Source: Arbacia lixula (Eukaryota; Echinodermata; Echinoidea; Arbacioida; Arbaciidae). Taken from it: 64,000 nucleotides of DNA. A program made the translations under genes and the position numbers. The DNA lies in assembly GCA_963669155.1 (NCBI GenBank), contig OZ022581.1, forward strand, positions 18,347,527 through 18,411,526, written 5' to 3'. Every line of letters begins with the position of its first letter. The stretch's first letter is position 1. Below the pieces are notes generated by a model. The model was given only the letters and a program-made list of their open reading frames with translations. It ran no database searches and had not been told where the DNA came from. Of the stretch, positions 11,866 to 22,160 are shown piece by piece.

Positions 11866-12117
11866 GTATTGAGCCCTTTTTAAGAAGGTCGTGAAACTCT
11901 GCGTGGATCAGGAGTATCCTTTAACACTAACATGTTAGAAATCTGACAGTCCTGGCAAACCTTTTCAAGAAAAATGAAAAAAACTCTTTGTTTCAGCTTG
12001 ACACACCCTGTTTTGTACCACAGTCTTTATTCACACACCCTATTATGTAGTATTTTCTTCCATTTTCTGTGATATTTACACATCTTTATTTGTTTTACCT
12101 TTCAACCAGAGGGTTCT
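11866..12117. repeat. Family E fragment next to MATE exon 3
   Basis: Has CCTTTTCAAGAAAAATG, GACACACCCTGTTTTG and GTAGTATTTTCTTCCATTTTC in common with other E copies. It ends about 18 bases before the exon 3 donor hexamer on the minus strand, inside the proximal part of intron 3. Confidence 0.6.
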
Positions 12118-12140
12118 TGAAATGAAATCTTTGAACTCAC

Positions 12141-12209
12141 CTGTGTAAACAAAGTATCACAGCTTGAAGAAAATCCCAGACCAATGGATCGAGTAAAAAC
12201 TGTTGTAAT
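12141..12209 (-). CDS. MATE exon 3: helix 2 with SCDTL motif
   Basis: 23 codons, phase 0 on both sides: ITTVFTR then SIGLGFSSSCDTLFTQ. The acceptor is CTTTCCTTCACCAG ending at 12210 and the donor is GTGAGT at 12140-12135, preceded by CAG. The G.G.SSSCDTL.TQ block matches the vertebrate MATE1 block GFGLSSACDTLISQ, which is normally followed by TYG in the next exon. I searched the minus strand left of this point for a CAG-preceded TYG-like start and for later MATE motifs and found none that I could support. Residues 154-176. Confidence 0.9.
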
Positions 12210-15200
12210 CTGGTGAAGGAAAGTAACAGCAAACAGAATGAACAATTAATCTTCATGAATTAAATCTAATTAATGCAATTGCAGAGTTCAATGACATATT
12301 GCATAAGCCCCAAGAATAATAAACTGTAAGCCCAGCTTATAAAATATGGAATATAACAAGGATAATTGGGATCAAATCAATGCATTGTGTATTATTTTCT
12401 AAACTGCGTTTCAGGCTCAACTTTTTTCTTCAAATGTAAATAGAAACATTGTGTGAACAAGGATATCTTCCTTTACATAACCCTCCATTACATAATCATT
12501 ATGTTATCTCAAAGTTGACAAGAGATAAACCCTGAGTGCAGCCTTAATCTGTGATGGTCAGTACAACATTTGGTCAGCACATACCGTTCTGCATTAAAAC
12601 ATACTTGAAATCTTACGGAAATATAACTCCACTGAAAGTCAGTATCCAGGTCTTATTGGATATTGAAGTGGGAGGGAAGGCAGCAATGGCATTTTTCTCA
12701 CTTTTCTGCTGCATAAATATCATATATAACTTCATAAAAAATCAATCTACATGAGACGTGCAAAAGGGACATACCATCTTTAAGTTCTTAGTTTACCCAA
12801 GGTTACTGGTTTAGGTCAATGACCAAACGACGACTTGAGACTGAGTAAGCATTTTTTAAATTCTTAGTTTACCCACGAATACTAGTTTAGGTCAATGACC
12901 ATCAGACTACTTGAGTAAGCATTTTCAGACAAGATTTAAGATCTTTTCTCATTTTGGGTTCTTTCTCCTGATCTTTCTCAACCTTGTCTCTCTTCATATG
13001 CTCAGGATTTATATGTTTTATATGTACATATAAAACATTAAAAACCAACGGTTGAATTAGCCTTCTTGGGTGATGCAGGTAACATATCAGAAGGCTAAGG
13101 GGCATAATGTGTCGCTGCCTTCAGTTAAAAATCCACTTTTTGCTTTTTTCTAACTGGAAAAGTTGTTATAAGCTTGTTAGGGATACCCCTGGCTCCATGG
13201 CTCTCATCGAGGTTTCCTATTCCTGCTTATAGACAGACAGCCCCCCTAAAGTTTTGTACCTCTTTCGGTCTAAACATTTCTACTTCCCTCCACCTCACCT
13301 CTTCTTCACCCAACAACCTCTTCAAATTTGTGTGCATTTCATAGAAAACTCGCCCCCCCCCCCCAGCCCCCGCCCCCAACAATCTTTCACTGTGTCCCAT
13401 TGTACATGTCTGATCTTATCACTCATGAATGTAACATGAGCAATTGGCAGCAGTAATGTTATAGAAATCAACTGTCTATCACAGAAAAAAAAATGTTATG
13501 GAAATCAGCTGTCTATCACATTTCGTAAAAACACTTCAAACCCCCAACTCACCTGTTCACCTCAACCTTTTTTCAGTCTTTTCTTCCTCCTTTTGAAGAA
13601 TCCTTCCCCCTCCCCTCCCCATTTTACACCCCCCCCCCCCCCCCCCCCCTCATCAAATTAGTATAATCTTGTTTATGCAATGTATAATGAGTGCTTGGCT
13701 GATAGAGATTATATTTGAATTAACCGTAATGTGAATCGTCCCATCACACTTCTTCCTAACACTTCAAATAGGCTAATCTTACTATTGTGAAGTAAAATGA
13801 CTGGTTGGTGGTTCTCTAGGTGGTCTTTATTAAACATTTCACCAAAACATTTTAACACCTACCTAACAACTCTTTAAACCCAATCACTCTTACAATGTTT
13901 AAAACCTCCTTTTGTAGAATACTCCCCCCTACCCTCCTCACTTGAAACCCCCGTTCCTCCTGAGATTGGTGCAATCATGCTATGCAATGCATAATGAGTG
14001 TTTGATGGTGGAAATGTAATTTGAATGAACATTATGTGAAACACCCATAAAATTTCATCTGAACTGTAAACACTTCATGCCCCCGTAACCTCTTCAACTC
14101 AAACCCTCTTCCAAAGTTTTCAACCTCATTTTTCAAAAAAAGCTCACATTCTTTCTTCCCCTTGTACATGCCCTCATCAAACTCGTCTGTTCTTGTTATA
14201 TCATGTATGATAGGGAGGTGGTGGCACAAGTGCCACTCTGATTATCTGTATTATTTGCATGGCCATTACATCACAGCCCAGCATGCCTCTACGCTAGTCT
14301 GGTTTCCAGGCTGTGGGTCATTTCAATAATAATGTCTAGTCCTTATTAGACTAGTCACTTTCCCATTCTCCCCTTTATCTCAGTGCTTGGTTGAGGCTGA
14401 GAAGATATGAAGAATGATTAGTCTACTGCACTCAGACCTGTTAAAGGGGAAGTTATTTTGGTTTCAATAAAAAGAGACAAATGAAAGAAACATATGAGTG
14501 AAGGTTGGACGAAAATCGGTCAAAGGAAAAGAAAGTTATTTGACTTTAAAGTTTTGATTTTGTGACGTCACATGCGAGGTGCTCTCCCATTTATGTTGTG
14601 TACATTTTTTTTTTTTTTAATGCATCCTTTTACTGATGCATTTGATACATTATTAGAAATAAATGTTTACACACATACATGTACAAAACAAATAATTCCG
14701 TTGTCAAAAACAGAAAGAAAATATTTATTGACTTATTTCGTACACAACATATGGGAGAGCACCTCACAAGTGACGTCACAAAATGAAAACCTTAAAATCA
14801 TTTTCTTTTCCTTTAACCGATTTTCGTCAAACTTTCACTCATATGTTTCTTTCATTTGTCTCTATTTACTGAAACCAATATAATTTCAGGGTGAACTTCC
14901 CCTTTAAACTCCCGCTTTCTCCTTAAGCTCTCAAATATTGGAAACTCCCCGTATCATAAACACCAACCACCAGTGCCACACAGCCCTAGCCTGGTGTCCA
15001 GGCTGATAGGCATTTTAAATCCAAACTTAAATATTCAATTAACAGGTCTGGCTGCAACCTGCAATCATTCTCACTTCCTTTTCCCGCTTGCCTAAATGGA
15101 GAGAGAAAAGAGGAGAATGGACAAGTGACTAGTCTTGTGAATACTAGACTCTACTTCTTTAAATTTAAATTAGAAATGCCTAAAAACCTAGATGCCAGAC

Positions 15201-18200
15201 TAACACAACCCAAGAAAAAATGACCTGTTCTGGAATTTTGAATATCAGGTAGATGACTTCCATTCTTGTGACCTGCTTTATTGCACCTTGAGGTGTACTT
15301 TCAACACATAGTTATCATGTAAAATCTTCTCATTTCCAATCATCAAAGGTTTTTGAGAAGTAGCCTTGGGCACCTGAACATTTATCAGGAGCCTATCAAA
15401 AAATGATTATGTAGAGTAATCGCTCTTTTCAGATCTTCCCCGCACAAATGAATTACCCTGCTTATTAAGATTCTATCTCTCACTCAATCCTCACTTAGCC
15501 CTAAATGGTCTTAGATTTTGATATACCCAAGAAATTACCCGAGACGGCTCTTACAATAAAATCTAGCCAAATAATCCTTACAGCAGACTACTCATGAATA
15601 TTAATTCAGATTGAATGAGACTCTTCAGTATTTGTTACCATTGTTGTGTCTTATCCTTCAACCCAAAATGGCCTTGTGATTAAGCAGGTACTAATTCCTA
15701 TGAGTCCAAGATTTTTTTTCTGACTTGATTTTTCACTCGTTTGCAAGATGGAGCACGCTATCCTTTCTACTGGGTGTATGCTAAAAATATCTATTCAATT
15801 TGATGTAATGTTGAGTTCTCCATGTTAAGTACTACATGTCCCAATGCCACAATCAGGGCTTGCCCCTAAACAGTAGCCAGAGGTCCAATGGCCACCTGAA
15901 ACTCTCCAATCGGTGCCCGGCTGGCCACTGAAAATTCGCTCATTGCTCACAGTCTGGCCCCTATCTGGGCAACCTGAAAATCCATTTGACCTTTGGGATC
16001 TCATGCTCGAGTAGTCATGCTGGTGGCCAGCTTAAAAAAAGTATAAGAGAGAGTCCACACTAATAAGTTCGTTTTAATCAAAGCAGAGACACGAAAGAAA
16101 CATATTAGTGCGGTTTGATGAAAAAGAGCAATTTATGGAATTTTACAGCACACAACATATGGGAGAGCACCTCCCACGTGATGTCACAAAATACAAATTT
16201 TGAACTTTCATCTAAGCTTCACTAGTATATTTCTTTCAAGTTTCTGCTTTTATTGAAACAAACTTAATTTCAGGGTTAACTGTCCCTTCATGAGCAGGCC
16301 CTGCACAAAACACAAGTGGAACTTAAAAGGATCCATGCATGACTAATAAGCTTACAGAGTTGGCCAGGGAGGCTGCGGCCAGCTCGTTCTTGCCCAGGTG
16401 TCCACTGAAAAGTACCGCCATGATGGTCATCATTGCCTCCAGGAGCATGTATACCACCTGAAAGACAAACGAGAATCAAAGACACATTCATCTACCAAAC
16501 AAACAAACAATGAGACATTCTTAAACCCAAGAATCAAAAAGACATTCATCGACCAAACAAACGTTGCAATCTTCTTGAAGCCAAGATCCAAAGTAACAAA
16601 TATCTACCAAACAAGCAAGCAGTGTAATGTTCCTGAACCCGAGATTCAAAGTAACATTCATACATTCATACATTTGCATTATTAAACTTTTCAGTACCAG
16701 CCAATCATAAGCCCTCGTTAACTGCAACACAGTTTATTGCCTATGGGACTGAGCAGGTTAAACAAACCAACATTTTTTCACCAAGCAAAGGAATACTGAT
16801 GTATTAAAGTAAGACAAATGCAAGAACAGTGCAAGGTACGGTTCATGAACATGTGCTCCCTAAAGGAGACTAAAATCCCCAAAACAACTTGATTTCTATT
16901 TGTGCAAACAATCCAAGAAGTAGAATGTTGACAACTTGAAAAAAATCAAATGTGTCATCACAAAGTTATGAGAGTGTTAAAGTCTTCATTATTTACAAAC
17001 CTTAAAACCTAGCAATGATAATTTCAGGAAGCTACGAGAGTTTCAAGTCTTCAACATATATTAACCCTAGTAATAACAACTTAAGTATGTGGACGAACCA
17101 GTGCTAGGCTGATTATGAGAAAGTTAAGAGATTTTAAAGTTTTCAATATTCAAAAACATAGCAATAACAATAACAATTTGTTTGCAACTGAATATTTCAC
17201 ACAAAGAGAGTCTAGTACACAATCAGTTGCAAGGTACAGCTGATGCACTTTACACATGACTCCATGTCACAAATTATTTTGCCCATGAAGGCTTTAAGGA
17301 GTACTGATTGCATTTCGAATACATTGCCACTTTCTTGTAATTAAATCAAGTTGCTCAATCTTTTATCAATCGACCTTTGTGATTATATTCAAATCAAGTT
17401 CTCTTTTAGGGTTTCTGTCTTCTTAAACCTCTCAGGACCATAGGTGCACTTTCTTATAATTAAATCAAGTTGCTTAATCTTTTATCAATCGACCTTTGTG
17501 ATTATATTCAAATCAAGTTCTCTTGTAGGGTTTCTGTCTTCTTAAACCTCTCAGGACCATAGGTGCATGTTATGTGTTGTAAACCAATGCGCTTTAAATT
17601 ACTTGGTACCAAGAAGGTTAATGTACAATATACATAAAAAGCTAAGAAATATTTGAGAGCACTACAAGGTGGTTGTCATGAGCCGGTGGACCTTTACAAA
17701 CCATTAATCTCTCAGTTGTGAAATACTAACTTTGTTGACTAGGCCTGCCAATGTCCTTTCACTTTCACATTGATAGGATGTTTTTAATCCTAACTCTACA
17801 CGATGTTTCCTTAGCCCCGGACTCTCCTTCACCCTGTAAGTACCGGTATTCCTGGACTATTATTGAGGCTTCCCTCTGGTATTCTTAGCCCTGTGCTATT
17901 CACCTATAAACCTAAGCTAAGGAAATCCAATTGATCACAAAAATTGAGTGAACATAACAAATTTAATTAATTCAGAACACAACCATTCCTTTTATGTCAG
18001 CCCACGAGGCCTTTTCTGCATGAATTATTAATGACACTTGGATGGCAGTTGCTAGTTGATTAACAGGTGAGCTGCACAATGCGCATTCCTCGTTGTGACC
18101 TAAATTTGTGCCTGCACACTACCTTGAGAGTGTCAGGGCTGATAATTGCATATCAAACATTGTATATCTTGAATATCTGATGTTACAAATTACTCTGCAT

Positions 18201-19112
18201 GTTAGCTGTTGCTAGGTGTTAACACACTTGGTTTAACCCTGAATCAATTTCACATAAATAACTGTTTCTGTTTTGCGCTACATCTACTATGTTAGTCTTG
18301 CCTTCTTGGTTGGAGTATTCCAAGAACACCCTTTTCATATACTGATTCAAAACAGAATTTATATTCTGTAAACATAGTTAACTGTAACTGGGTCTTTATT
18401 TCCTAGTTCTTTGTATCATCAAAGTTTCACCGGACATTCTTACTATAGTAAAATATGTATTGTATTGATCAGATATCCTTTCTTTATCATTTTTTATGAT
18501 TAAAATGAAACACCCTCCTGCTTGTATGTTTCTGTGGTAATACATACTGGTACCTCAAAGATGTCTATATACATCATCACCATTTTGAATCAAACTCAAA
18601 ATAAATTCCCTTTTCGCTTTCCACTTTGTCCCAGCGACTTACTTACATAACTGCTAGTTATGTGCTGGACAGGAGAAAATAGAGAGGTTTAGGGGGAAAT
18701 GCAGAAATACGGAAGAAAAAGAAAAAGAGGACTTACAAAAAAAAAGGATACTCACATTAGGCCAGGCAAGTTTCAGGATGATCTTCACCTCCTGACAGTA
18801 CTCCTTCAAAGAGAATTCCCAGCGAGGACAGCAGCAGTGCATCTTCACTACCGCATCATCAACAGTCCCATCAGTATTTTCATCTCCATCTGGAGCATCT
18901 GTTCCTCCTCCTCCTTCTCCTCCTCCTCCTCCTTCCACATCATCCCCTGGTAGTCCTTTCTCTTCATCTCTGCTTGATCCTCTTCTATTGTCATCGCCCT
19001 TGCCATCCACTACTCGAACCTCTGCACCATCCTCCGTCGTCCAGTCCATTGCTATTGCATCGACAGCTGAGTCAGTCCCAACACCATACTCCTCTCCTTC
19101 CATGCTCGGCAT
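12141..19112 (-). CDS. MATE-family multidrug/toxin extrusion transporter (SLC47A-like), 5' part, three exons
   Basis: The spliced product of 19112-18756, 16457-16356 and 12209-12141 is a 176-residue N-terminal portion of a MATE transporter, a plasma-membrane H+/organic-cation antiporter. Residues 1-95 are acidic and Gly-rich. From residue 113 the reading LKLAWP, then SGHLGKNELAAASLANS, then SIGLGFSSSCDTLFTQ aligns without gaps to the helix 1/helix 2 region of vertebrate MATE1, where the matching blocks are LAGP, CGHLGKLEL and GFGLSSACDTLISQ. Every junction is phase 0 with consensus sites (GTGAGT, GTAAGC, GTGAGT donors; CAG acceptors). Introns are 2298 and 4146 bases. The substrate-binding glutamates lie in later exons that I could not find left of 12141. 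The N-terminus is roughly 75 residues longer than in human MATE1. Several paralogues exist in animals, so no orthology or symbol is assigned. The family call is firm; function of this copy is inferred. Confidence 0.88.
12540..12786. repeat. Family E fragment in intron 2
   Basis: AACTCCACTGAAAGTCAGT and GATATTGAAGTGGGAGGGAAG correspond to 26545-26600; the right end GCAAAAGGGACATACCATC then TTTAAG is the E terminal inverted repeat. Confidence 0.6.
12779..12930. repeat. Two-copy tandem repeat, unit about 78 bases
   Basis: TTTAAGTTCTTAGTTTACCC...TAGGTCAATGACCA and ACTTGAG...AGTAAGCATTTT recur once with a few substitutions. Lies in MATE intron 2. Confidence 0.75.
13230..14230. repeat. Degenerate tandem array in MATE intron 2, about four units
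   Basis: Each unit has AACACTTC-like start, an AACTC/ACCTC/TTCAA run, CCTCCTTTT or similar, a C-rich run, then CATCAAA.T.GT..TCTTGTTAT and CAATG.ATAATGAGTG. Units begin near 13255, 13530, 13840 and 14055 and are strongly diverged. Confidence 0.6.
14441..14908. repeat. Family A palindromic MITE, near-complete, in MATE intron 2
   Basis: Begins TTAAAGGGGAAGTT and ends AACTTCCCCTTTAA. Both arms carry GTGACGTCAC (14564-14573 and 14770-14779) and GAGGTGCTCTCCCAT or its complement. AAAGAAACATATGAGTGAAGG lies in the left arm. No coding capacity. Confidence 0.88.
16050..16290. repeat. Family A element, decayed, beside MATE exon 2
   Basis: Has AAAGAAACATATTAGTG, CATATGGGAGAGCACCTCCC, GTGATGTCACAAAAT (one base from the CRE palindrome) and TTAATTTCAGGGTTAACT. 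One arm has lost its middle. It lies in intron 2 just downstream of the exon 2 donor. Confidence 0.75.
16356..16457 (-). CDS. MATE exon 2: helix 1 and conserved GHLGK loop
   Basis: 34 codons, phase 0 on both sides. The acceptor is a pyrimidine-rich TTTGTCTTTCAG immediately right of 16457, and the donor is GTAAGC at 16355-16350. The translation is VVYMLLEAMMTIMAVLF followed by SGHLGKNELAAASLANS. The hydrophobic half completes transmembrane helix 1; the GHLGK.EL block is the strongest signature of eukaryotic MATE proteins at this position. Residues 120-153 of the predicted protein. A family A miniature element (16050-16290) ends only about 65 bases beyond the donor inside intron 2. Confidence 0.9.
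16683..16762. repeat. Family N ultrashort element
   Basis: Opens TTAAACTTTTCAGTACCAGCC and closes GCCTATGGGACTGAGCAGG then TTAA. About 80 bases, in MATE intron 1. Confidence 0.6.
17329..17567. repeat. Two-copy tandem repeat, 119-base unit, in MATE intron 1
   Basis: ACTTTCTTGTAATTAAATC through CTCAGGACCATAGGTGC occurs twice head to tail (17329-17447 and 17448-17567) with only a few substitutions. Confidence 0.92.
17568..18749. other. MATE intron 1, remainder
   Basis: AT-rich intron with no exon signal I can support. A GGCTTCCCTCTGGTATTCTTAG-like stretch at 17810-17930 contains TTAGCCC words shared with 27478-28049. Confidence 0.4.
18756..19112 (-). CDS. MATE exon 1 (first coding exon): cytoplasmic N-terminus and start of helix 1
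   Basis: 119 codons. The start is the first ATG of the exon (19112-19110); it has A at -3, and a TAG lies in the same frame about 30 codons upstream just inside the exon, so translation cannot begin further 5'. Residues 20-60 are rich in Asp/Glu/Arg, residues 60-70 are almost all Gly, then more acidic residues, a Cys triplet near residue 93, and the amphipathic lead EFSLKEYCQEVKIILKLAWP entering helix 1. The exon closes at Asn119 on donor GTGAGT (18755-18750). The low-complexity acidic/Gly tract is probably disordered and lineage-specific; only the last 20 residues look family-conserved. Confidence 0.85.
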
Positions 19113-19208
19113 TTCCCCCCGGTCTGTCGGTCCAAAGTATTTGAAGTGGTTCTGATATCCGCCTATCGCCCACCTCTTTCCGCTTAATCCTGCCACCTAA
19201 GTGGGGTT
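19113..19208 (-). other. 5' untranslated part of MATE exon 1 with upstream splice acceptor
   Basis: Right of the start codon the minus strand reads back through 96 untranslated bases to a strong acceptor: a CT-rich run of about 20 bases ending TTTTGTCAG, whose AG is at 19210-19209. This implies a non-coding exon further right. I could not identify it. A weaker alternative acceptor (CCACTTAG, ending 19197) lies 11 bases inside. Confidence 0.6.
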
Positions 19209-19211
19209 CTG

Positions 19212-20270
19212 ACAAAAGAAAGAGAGAGGGGTCTCAACAGTTTGTGGTCTTTCAGGTGAATGCAACACAGTTGAAAGGAATGTCTAGCCAAGGACCAAAC
19301 ACTGGTCTCCCAATTGGGCAGCCATAAAAGGCTTTACTCCTAACATGGATTAGTTAGACAGTACAAGGTAGTAGGCTGTCATGTCTCATAACAATCAAGT
19401 GAAAACAAGTGTACTGCTTACAATGGAATGTGACACTTCTGATTCACATCTGGACTCCAGAAGCGGGTCAGCTCAGGTTTTATTTGTAGATGAACTTTAG
19501 TGACTTGACATATTTCATGACAAGTGGAAATAAATGTTCAATCCAATTTACTTGACAATGTTATTCCGTGTGTACACAGAGCACTGCACCTGGAGACAGC
19601 TGCTGAAACAGTGTAACTATTATAAATACAGCATTTATCTATAACTGTATGTGGTAAATGTATATTTAAAACTATAAATTTGAGAGTTTTATGAAAAACA
19701 TGCTAATGCAGGATAGCCTTTTGAAAAATTAGTTAGACACACAAACAGTCCACACTGTACCTGCACCTGTCATACATGTAATTTCGACTGCATTTGTACC
19801 AAATGCAACTGAAATCAAAGCAATAATTACTCTCAAGAGACACATGGGGCTGTGAATGACAAAAAATCACAAGTGGGCCACATCACAATAATGGGATTTA
19901 CGAGACATCGAAGTTAACAAGTGTATACAAAAATATTTGAATGTGTACTTGTGTTGTTTATCTTGTGATTTTATTTGTTTACACATGTAGTTATAACTGA
20001 GACAAATTTATGCTCCAACTTGAAGATGCGCCATTTTTTTGCCCGCTTGGAATCTTGGGAAGGCCATTAAAACGCAATCATATTTTTTCTGTGAAAAGGA
20101 CTAGAACTTCATGTGCCTCGCAGAAAAAAAAATAAAGAGCCAGTGATGTATGAATAAATTGCACAAGAAAGGGGAAATATAAAACTGTGGACATGACAAC
20201 AATTAAATACACAACTACCAAGTTTATAAATCAAACAACAAGTTCATTAGTAGGCCCATCCGCCAGCGGG
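19212..20270. other. Region upstream of MATE exon 1, probable 5' intron
   Basis: No coding frame. Given the acceptor at 19209 this is most simply intron sequence 5' of exon 1. Nothing definable. Confidence 0.35.
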
Positions 20271-20273
20271 ATG

Positions 20274-20785
20274 TCTGTCCTCTTTGTTACGTACGTTCAA
20301 CATGTGTTCTTTCTCTAAATACCATGCACATACCAAAGTTCTGTCCTTAAATATGTTTATTGATATAAATGTCAATTAAACAATTGCATGTTCACCTTCG
20401 CCCGATCATTAAAAAATATTTATGGAATGTTTAAGTAAGGATTTACTTTGTCTGTCCATTTTGCGAACGTACGTAACAGCCCTTAAAACCAAATCATAGT
20501 GGATAGCGCACTTCGTTTGGTTTGCACTTGCTATGATCGTGCAACCGACTATTTGACTCGTGTCCATACGGAAACATGATGTTATCGCACTTCCTTAAAT
20601 AAAAGTGTAATTGAGTGTGGAAGCTTGTCTGTCCTCATTGTTACGTACGTTCAATTTCCCGCGGACGAAGGTGATCGTACGCACAAGGACAGACTACCGC
20701 GCTGAAGCTCCGTGTCCGTCCTTGTTACGCACGTGCAATTTGGAGGTGATCGTGTGTCCGTCCTTGTTACGTACCGTGGCGGTAT
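20274..20785. promoter_or_regulatory. Cluster of TTACGTACGTTCA motifs
   Basis: Six related sites lie here: 20287 (+), 20464 (-), 20641 (+), 20669-20690 (-, GTGCGTACGATC form), 20725 (+, variant ACGCACGTGCA) and 20767 (+, truncated). Most are preceded on the same strand by GTCTGTCC or GTCCGTCC and TTG. Two further perfect sites are at 24702 and 25068. The core holds the palindrome ACGTACGT. Whether it is a protein-binding site or the end of a dispersed repeat cannot be decided here. It lies 1.1-1.6 kb upstream of MATE exon 1. Confidence 0.4.
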
Positions 20786-20942
20786 GGGTTTTACGTCAAT
20801 CAGCAACCAATAATAACAACGATCAAGTTTGTGGACTCAGTAAGTAAGTTATTGTTATTTCAATGTTTCGAATTTTAGTTTGAAGTCGGAAATGTCAAGA
20901 TAGATCAAGTGGTTTTGTGATTTGACTCCGTTTTTCGTAGAT

Positions 20943-21030
20943 CACATTTTCCCACGCAATTTAAGATACATGGGACCATACAGTTGATCAACTGTGTAGT
21001 CCCATATATTGTAAATTGTGTGGGAAATGT
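20943..21030. repeat. Long hairpin, about 88 bases
   Basis: CACATTTTCCCACGCAATTTA pairs with TAAATTGTGTGGGAAATGTG around the centre CAGTTGATCAACTG, with ATGGGAC/GTCCCAT inside. Almost no spacer, so the transcript would fold into one stem. Confidence 0.85.
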
Positions 21031-21790
21031 GCTAAAAGTAAAAGTAGCTGGTAAAGTGGTAGAAGCTACATGTAGAAGCGGCGCACAGTCAAAGTTGCCC
21101 TTGATTTTGACCACCGTTATTCTTCCATTATGCCTACTGCGATTTAACTCACTTGAAACTCACTGATCTCCGGAAAACGGAGGTTAAAAGACTTTTTTTA
21201 GAGTTTTTTTCAGTCTTAGGGTAGAGTTTCTTCAGACTTAAAGGGCTCTGCAGCCTATCTCGAAGATGAAGTTAAACTTGGATGCACGTTATGAGGAGTA
21301 GTGAGGAGTATTTTTTTAATGGTCTCGCAAGAGAATTTCGAAGCTGACAAGTGAAACTGCATCAATTATTTGGTTTGAGAGTTTATTCCATTCAGGGACA
21401 GATCATTGGACAAAGGCAAATTTGTTGATATTACCTCTTGGGCGATGGGCCTTATGTCTGAAAGCACTGTTGTGTTTTTTTCTGGTGACAGAGCTAGCCT
21501 AGGTGCTTAAGGTAAAGAATTTGTTTTGGGGTATTGCGACGAGTTTAGGATTAGGGTTGGTATGGTGGGGCCTATAATACAAATTTGCCGTAAACTTTTC
21601 ATTGAGGGTGTAGAACTTCTGTAGAATTAACTGGGGTGGACAATTTCTGGCCAACTTTTTGAATTAAGCAGACAAATTCTGACAAATCTACATAATCTGT
21701 ATATATACATAAAAGTATATTTTTTATTACAATATTTTCAAGTGTAATCACTGAACTAAAATTAATTTTCCTCATTTTTTATTTTATTTT

Positions 21791-22160
21791 CAGGGATCCA
21801 CCAAGAGATAAAAATAAAAATCCTCCTCCACCACCGACACACACAAACCAGAGACACCTGCTCCTGCTTCTCCGCCTATGCAAGCTTCCCATGTCTGCAT
21901 ACCAACCGACCACCAATTCCCGCCAACCCACACACAGAGCGCCACCACTCGCCGAGACCACCGGCCCGCGGTTCCTCCCTCATCCGCAGGCACTTCATAA
22001 GTATCGCCACACAACTAGCGAACACTCACTCCTGAAGATAGACAGTCAATCTGCCCAAAACATTGAGTCTACTTCTCTATTCATCAGCTCTTCACTCCTT
22101 CTGGTTTACAGGTCCTTTTAAGGACTACACTCATTTCGAAAGAATACTCTACTTTTAAAC
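21791..22160 (+). mobile_element. Retroelement-like 3' segment with decayed hammerhead-like core and histone-type stem-loop
   Basis: An open frame of about 80 codons (from about 21794, stop TGA at 22033) follows a pyrimidine/AG junction. Overlapping the stop is CTGAAGA (22032-22038), then a weak stem-loop GACAG/CTGCC and CAAAAC (22056-22061), resembling a hammerhead core whose conserved GAAA is mutated. At 22111-22126 GGTCCT-TTTA-AGGACT forms a 6-bp stem with 4-base loop, and CGAAAGAA follows 10 bases later, the layout of a replication-dependent histone mRNA 3' end. I recognise no enzyme domain in the frame. Penelope-like elements are known to carry hammerheads; that link is inference. Confidence 0.4.
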
